DNA from: Campylobacter sp. 19-13652 | Lineage (GTDB): Bacteria > Campylobacterota > Campylobacteria > Campylobacterales > Campylobacteraceae | Reading direction: 5' to 3' | Assembly (NCBI RefSeq): GCF_019702925.1 | Contig: NZ_AP024713.1 | Coordinates: 1,674,001-1,738,000, forward strand | DNA length: 64,000 nt | Part shown: positions 62,605 through 64,000 of the stretch, one piece after another | Layout of the letters: every line of letters begins with the position of its first letter | Position numbering within the stretch: the stretch's first letter is position 1 | Notes under the pieces: generated by a model | What the model was told of the DNA's origin: nothing | Databases searched by the model: none | What the model saw: the letters and a program-made list of their open reading frames with translations, nothing else | Program-made: the position numbers and the translations under genes

Positions 62605-64000
62605 TTAGAATTTATTCTTGCTCGCCTCTTTTACTATCTGCGCCGCCATCGCTTCGACTTCGGAGGTAACGGTATTTGTATCATTTGCGATTTGCAGATT
62701 TTGCTTTGTGATATTGTCGATATTTACGATAGACTCATTTACCTGCGATATGCCGCCAGTTTGCTCTTGTATACTAGAGCTCATCTCGTTTATGGACTGG
62801 GTTAGGATATTTGCGTTTGCCTCTATTTCGCTCAAGCTTTTTTGGGTGCGCTCTGCTAGCTTTCTGACTTCATCAGCCACTACAGCAAACCCCCTGCCAT
62901 GCTCGCCTGCTCTAGCGGCTTCTATGGCTGCATTTAGAGCAAGTAAATTTGTCTGGTCTGCTATGTCTCTAATAATCGTAATGACGTTTTTTATATCATC
63001 GCTTTGGCGTATGACTTCATCGGCTTTTACAGATATGCTATGCATAGCGCCGTTCATCTGCTCTATTGCAGTTGCGCTTTCATTAAGAGCCGCGGCTTGG
63101 TCGCTGGCGCTTTTATTAAGAGTACCAACTGCTTCTTTTAAGATTATGGATTTTTTGTTAAGCAGGTTTGCTTGGTTTAAATTTTCTTTTAAAATGGAAG
63201 CTATCTGCTCGCCCAGCAAATTTACTCCACTTGCGATTTTGCCGCTATCTGAGAGACTTTTGGTAAAATCTCTAGCCTTAAAATCATCAAGCAAGGATAG
63301 AATTTCATTTGAGCTTTTGCCTATATTTTCTTGAAGTGATGCAGAAAGGCGCGTAAGGGTGTCTTTTAGGCTATTTAAAGCTGGGTTTTTGCTACTGGCG
63401 TCTATACTAGCGTCAAATTCGCCATCTTTTATTCTATTAGCAAAGATTTCGGCGCTTTTAATAAACGCCGCCTCGTCTTTTAAATTTTGCTCTATGTTTT
63501 GTATGTTTTCATTTATCATCTGTCCTATTTCGCCAAATTCGTCCCTTGTGGATATGTTACTTATGGTCGCGCTTTGGCTTTGGTAGTTTAAAAAGCTGAA
63601 AAAATCGGAAATCTGAGCCTTTATCGCATCAAGAGGGCGCAACTGCCATTTAATAGCTCCCACCAAAATAGCTATCATAATAATAACAAATATAATAGAG
63701 TAGATTATCTGATTTTTAGAGATACTATCTATCTTTTTGCTAAAGCTCTCAAGCCCGCCCGCATAGCACACCAGCCAGCCCTGCTCTATCCTATCACAAA
63801 GGGCGATATTTTGGTGCTTGCTCAAACCATAATAATATGGCTTGTTACTATTTTGCTCGTAAAATTTAAGCAAATTGCCCACAACCTCTTTTACAGCAGG
63901 CTTGTCAATCATTACCATATTTGGATCTGTGTGCATTATTAAATTCGCTTTTGGCGTGATGATAAATAGCCTGCTTTCGCCATTTTTCTGATCGTAAAGC
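62605..64000 (-). CDS. methyl-accepting chemotaxis protein, 5' end outside window
   Basis: The reading frame is open to the right edge of the window, so the N terminus is missing. Visible parts are the end of a Cache-type periplasmic sensor ([14 protein letters not shown]), a membrane helix (about residues 79-99 of the visible part), a HAMP-like region and the long signalling coiled coil with the hairpin tip [19 protein letters not shown] and [18 protein letters not shown]. It senses an unknown ligand. Confidence 0.92.
   Translation of the reverse strand, partial: LYDQKNGESRLFIITPKANLIMHTDPNMVMIDKPAVKEVVGNLLKFYEQNSNKPYYYGLSKHQNIALCDRIEQGWLVCYAGGLESFSKKIDSISKNQIIYSIIFVIIMIAILVGAIKWQLRPLDAIKAQISDFFSFLNYQSQSATISNISTRDEFGEIGQMINENIQNIEQNLKDEAAFIKSAEIFANRIKDGEFDASIDASSKNPALNSLKDTLTRLSASLQENIGKSSNEILSLLDDFKARDFTKSLSDSGKIASGVNLLGEQIASILKENLNQANLLNKKSIILKEAVGTLNKSASDQAAALNESATAIEQMNGAMHSISVKADEVIRQSDDIKNVITIIRDIADQTNLLALNAAIEAARAGEHGRGFAVVADEVRKLAERTQKSLSEIEANANILTQSINEMSSSIQEQTGGISQVNESIVNIDNITKQNLQIANDTNTVTSEVEAMAAQIVKEASKNKF

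Overview
The window looks like a chromosomal segment of a Campylobacter-type epsilonproteobacterium (Campylobacterota), but not C. jejuni. From memory of that genome, several blocks keep the C. jejuni gene order: MotE-like/FliJ-like/purA/hisZ-like; trxB-trxA-yraN-hom-aminotransferase-...-rsmI-rpmE-rsmE followed by queD-queE-moaA-...-mqnP-miaA; accC-accB; cgpA-like/FtsB-like/eno/recA; and katA with its ankyrin partner. Base composition looks moderate rather than very AT-rich, and the string AAATTTAAA is scattered through coding and non-coding DNA. No rRNA, insertion sequence, phage or CRISPR array was seen. The species is not claimed.

Layout. 0.5-17.2 kb: housekeeping genes, nearly all on the minus strand and often overlapping (flagellar accessory pair, purA, a large PAS/GGDEF/EAL protein, thioredoxin system, homoserine dehydrogenase, rRNA methyltransferases, L31). 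17.3-25.2 kb: an insertion in that conserved block. Two identical 915-bp direct repeats, each holding the same frameshifted Sel1-repeat gene, bracket pdxT, pdxS, a DUF2157/GDYXXLXY membrane pair, a hydrolase and a broken Old Yellow Enzyme gene. 25.2-32.0 kb: queD, queE, moaA, mqnP, miaA and neighbours. 32.4-32.9 kb: five tRNA genes (Pro, His, Arg, Arg, Leu) behind one sigma70-like promoter. 33-38.3 kb: accC/accB, an envelope protein, eno, recA.

38.3-56.7 kb is the accessory centrepiece: a divergent L-carnitine / gamma-butyrobetaine (crotonobetaine) gene cluster. The minus-strand arm reads caiT-caiA-caiB-caiC-fixC-fixX-tetR; the plus-strand arm reads fixA-fixB-caiD, then a small protein, a sodium:solute symporter, an esterase, and a cytochrome c plus TorA-type molybdoenzyme pair. 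The two arms are driven by near-consensus promoters that share a 33-bp inverted-repeat operator beginning exactly at the -10 box. Together the genes would import trimethylammonium compounds, reduce crotonobetainyl-CoA with electrons from an electron-transferring flavoprotein, and separately respire TMAO or sulfoxides.

56.7-64 kb: a poly-G tract, a secreted DUF1561 (leptospiral virulence-modifying family) protein, an ankyrin protein, catalase and a chemoreceptor that runs off the right end.

Two families of structured intergenic repeats deserve the most attention. Family A has six copies: five lie just after a stop codon, all co-oriented with that gene, and the sixth lies tail-to-tail with one of them. 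Each has conserved end and centre blocks but stems whose two arms change together. Family B has three copies, with conserved ends and a variable set of internal hairpins.
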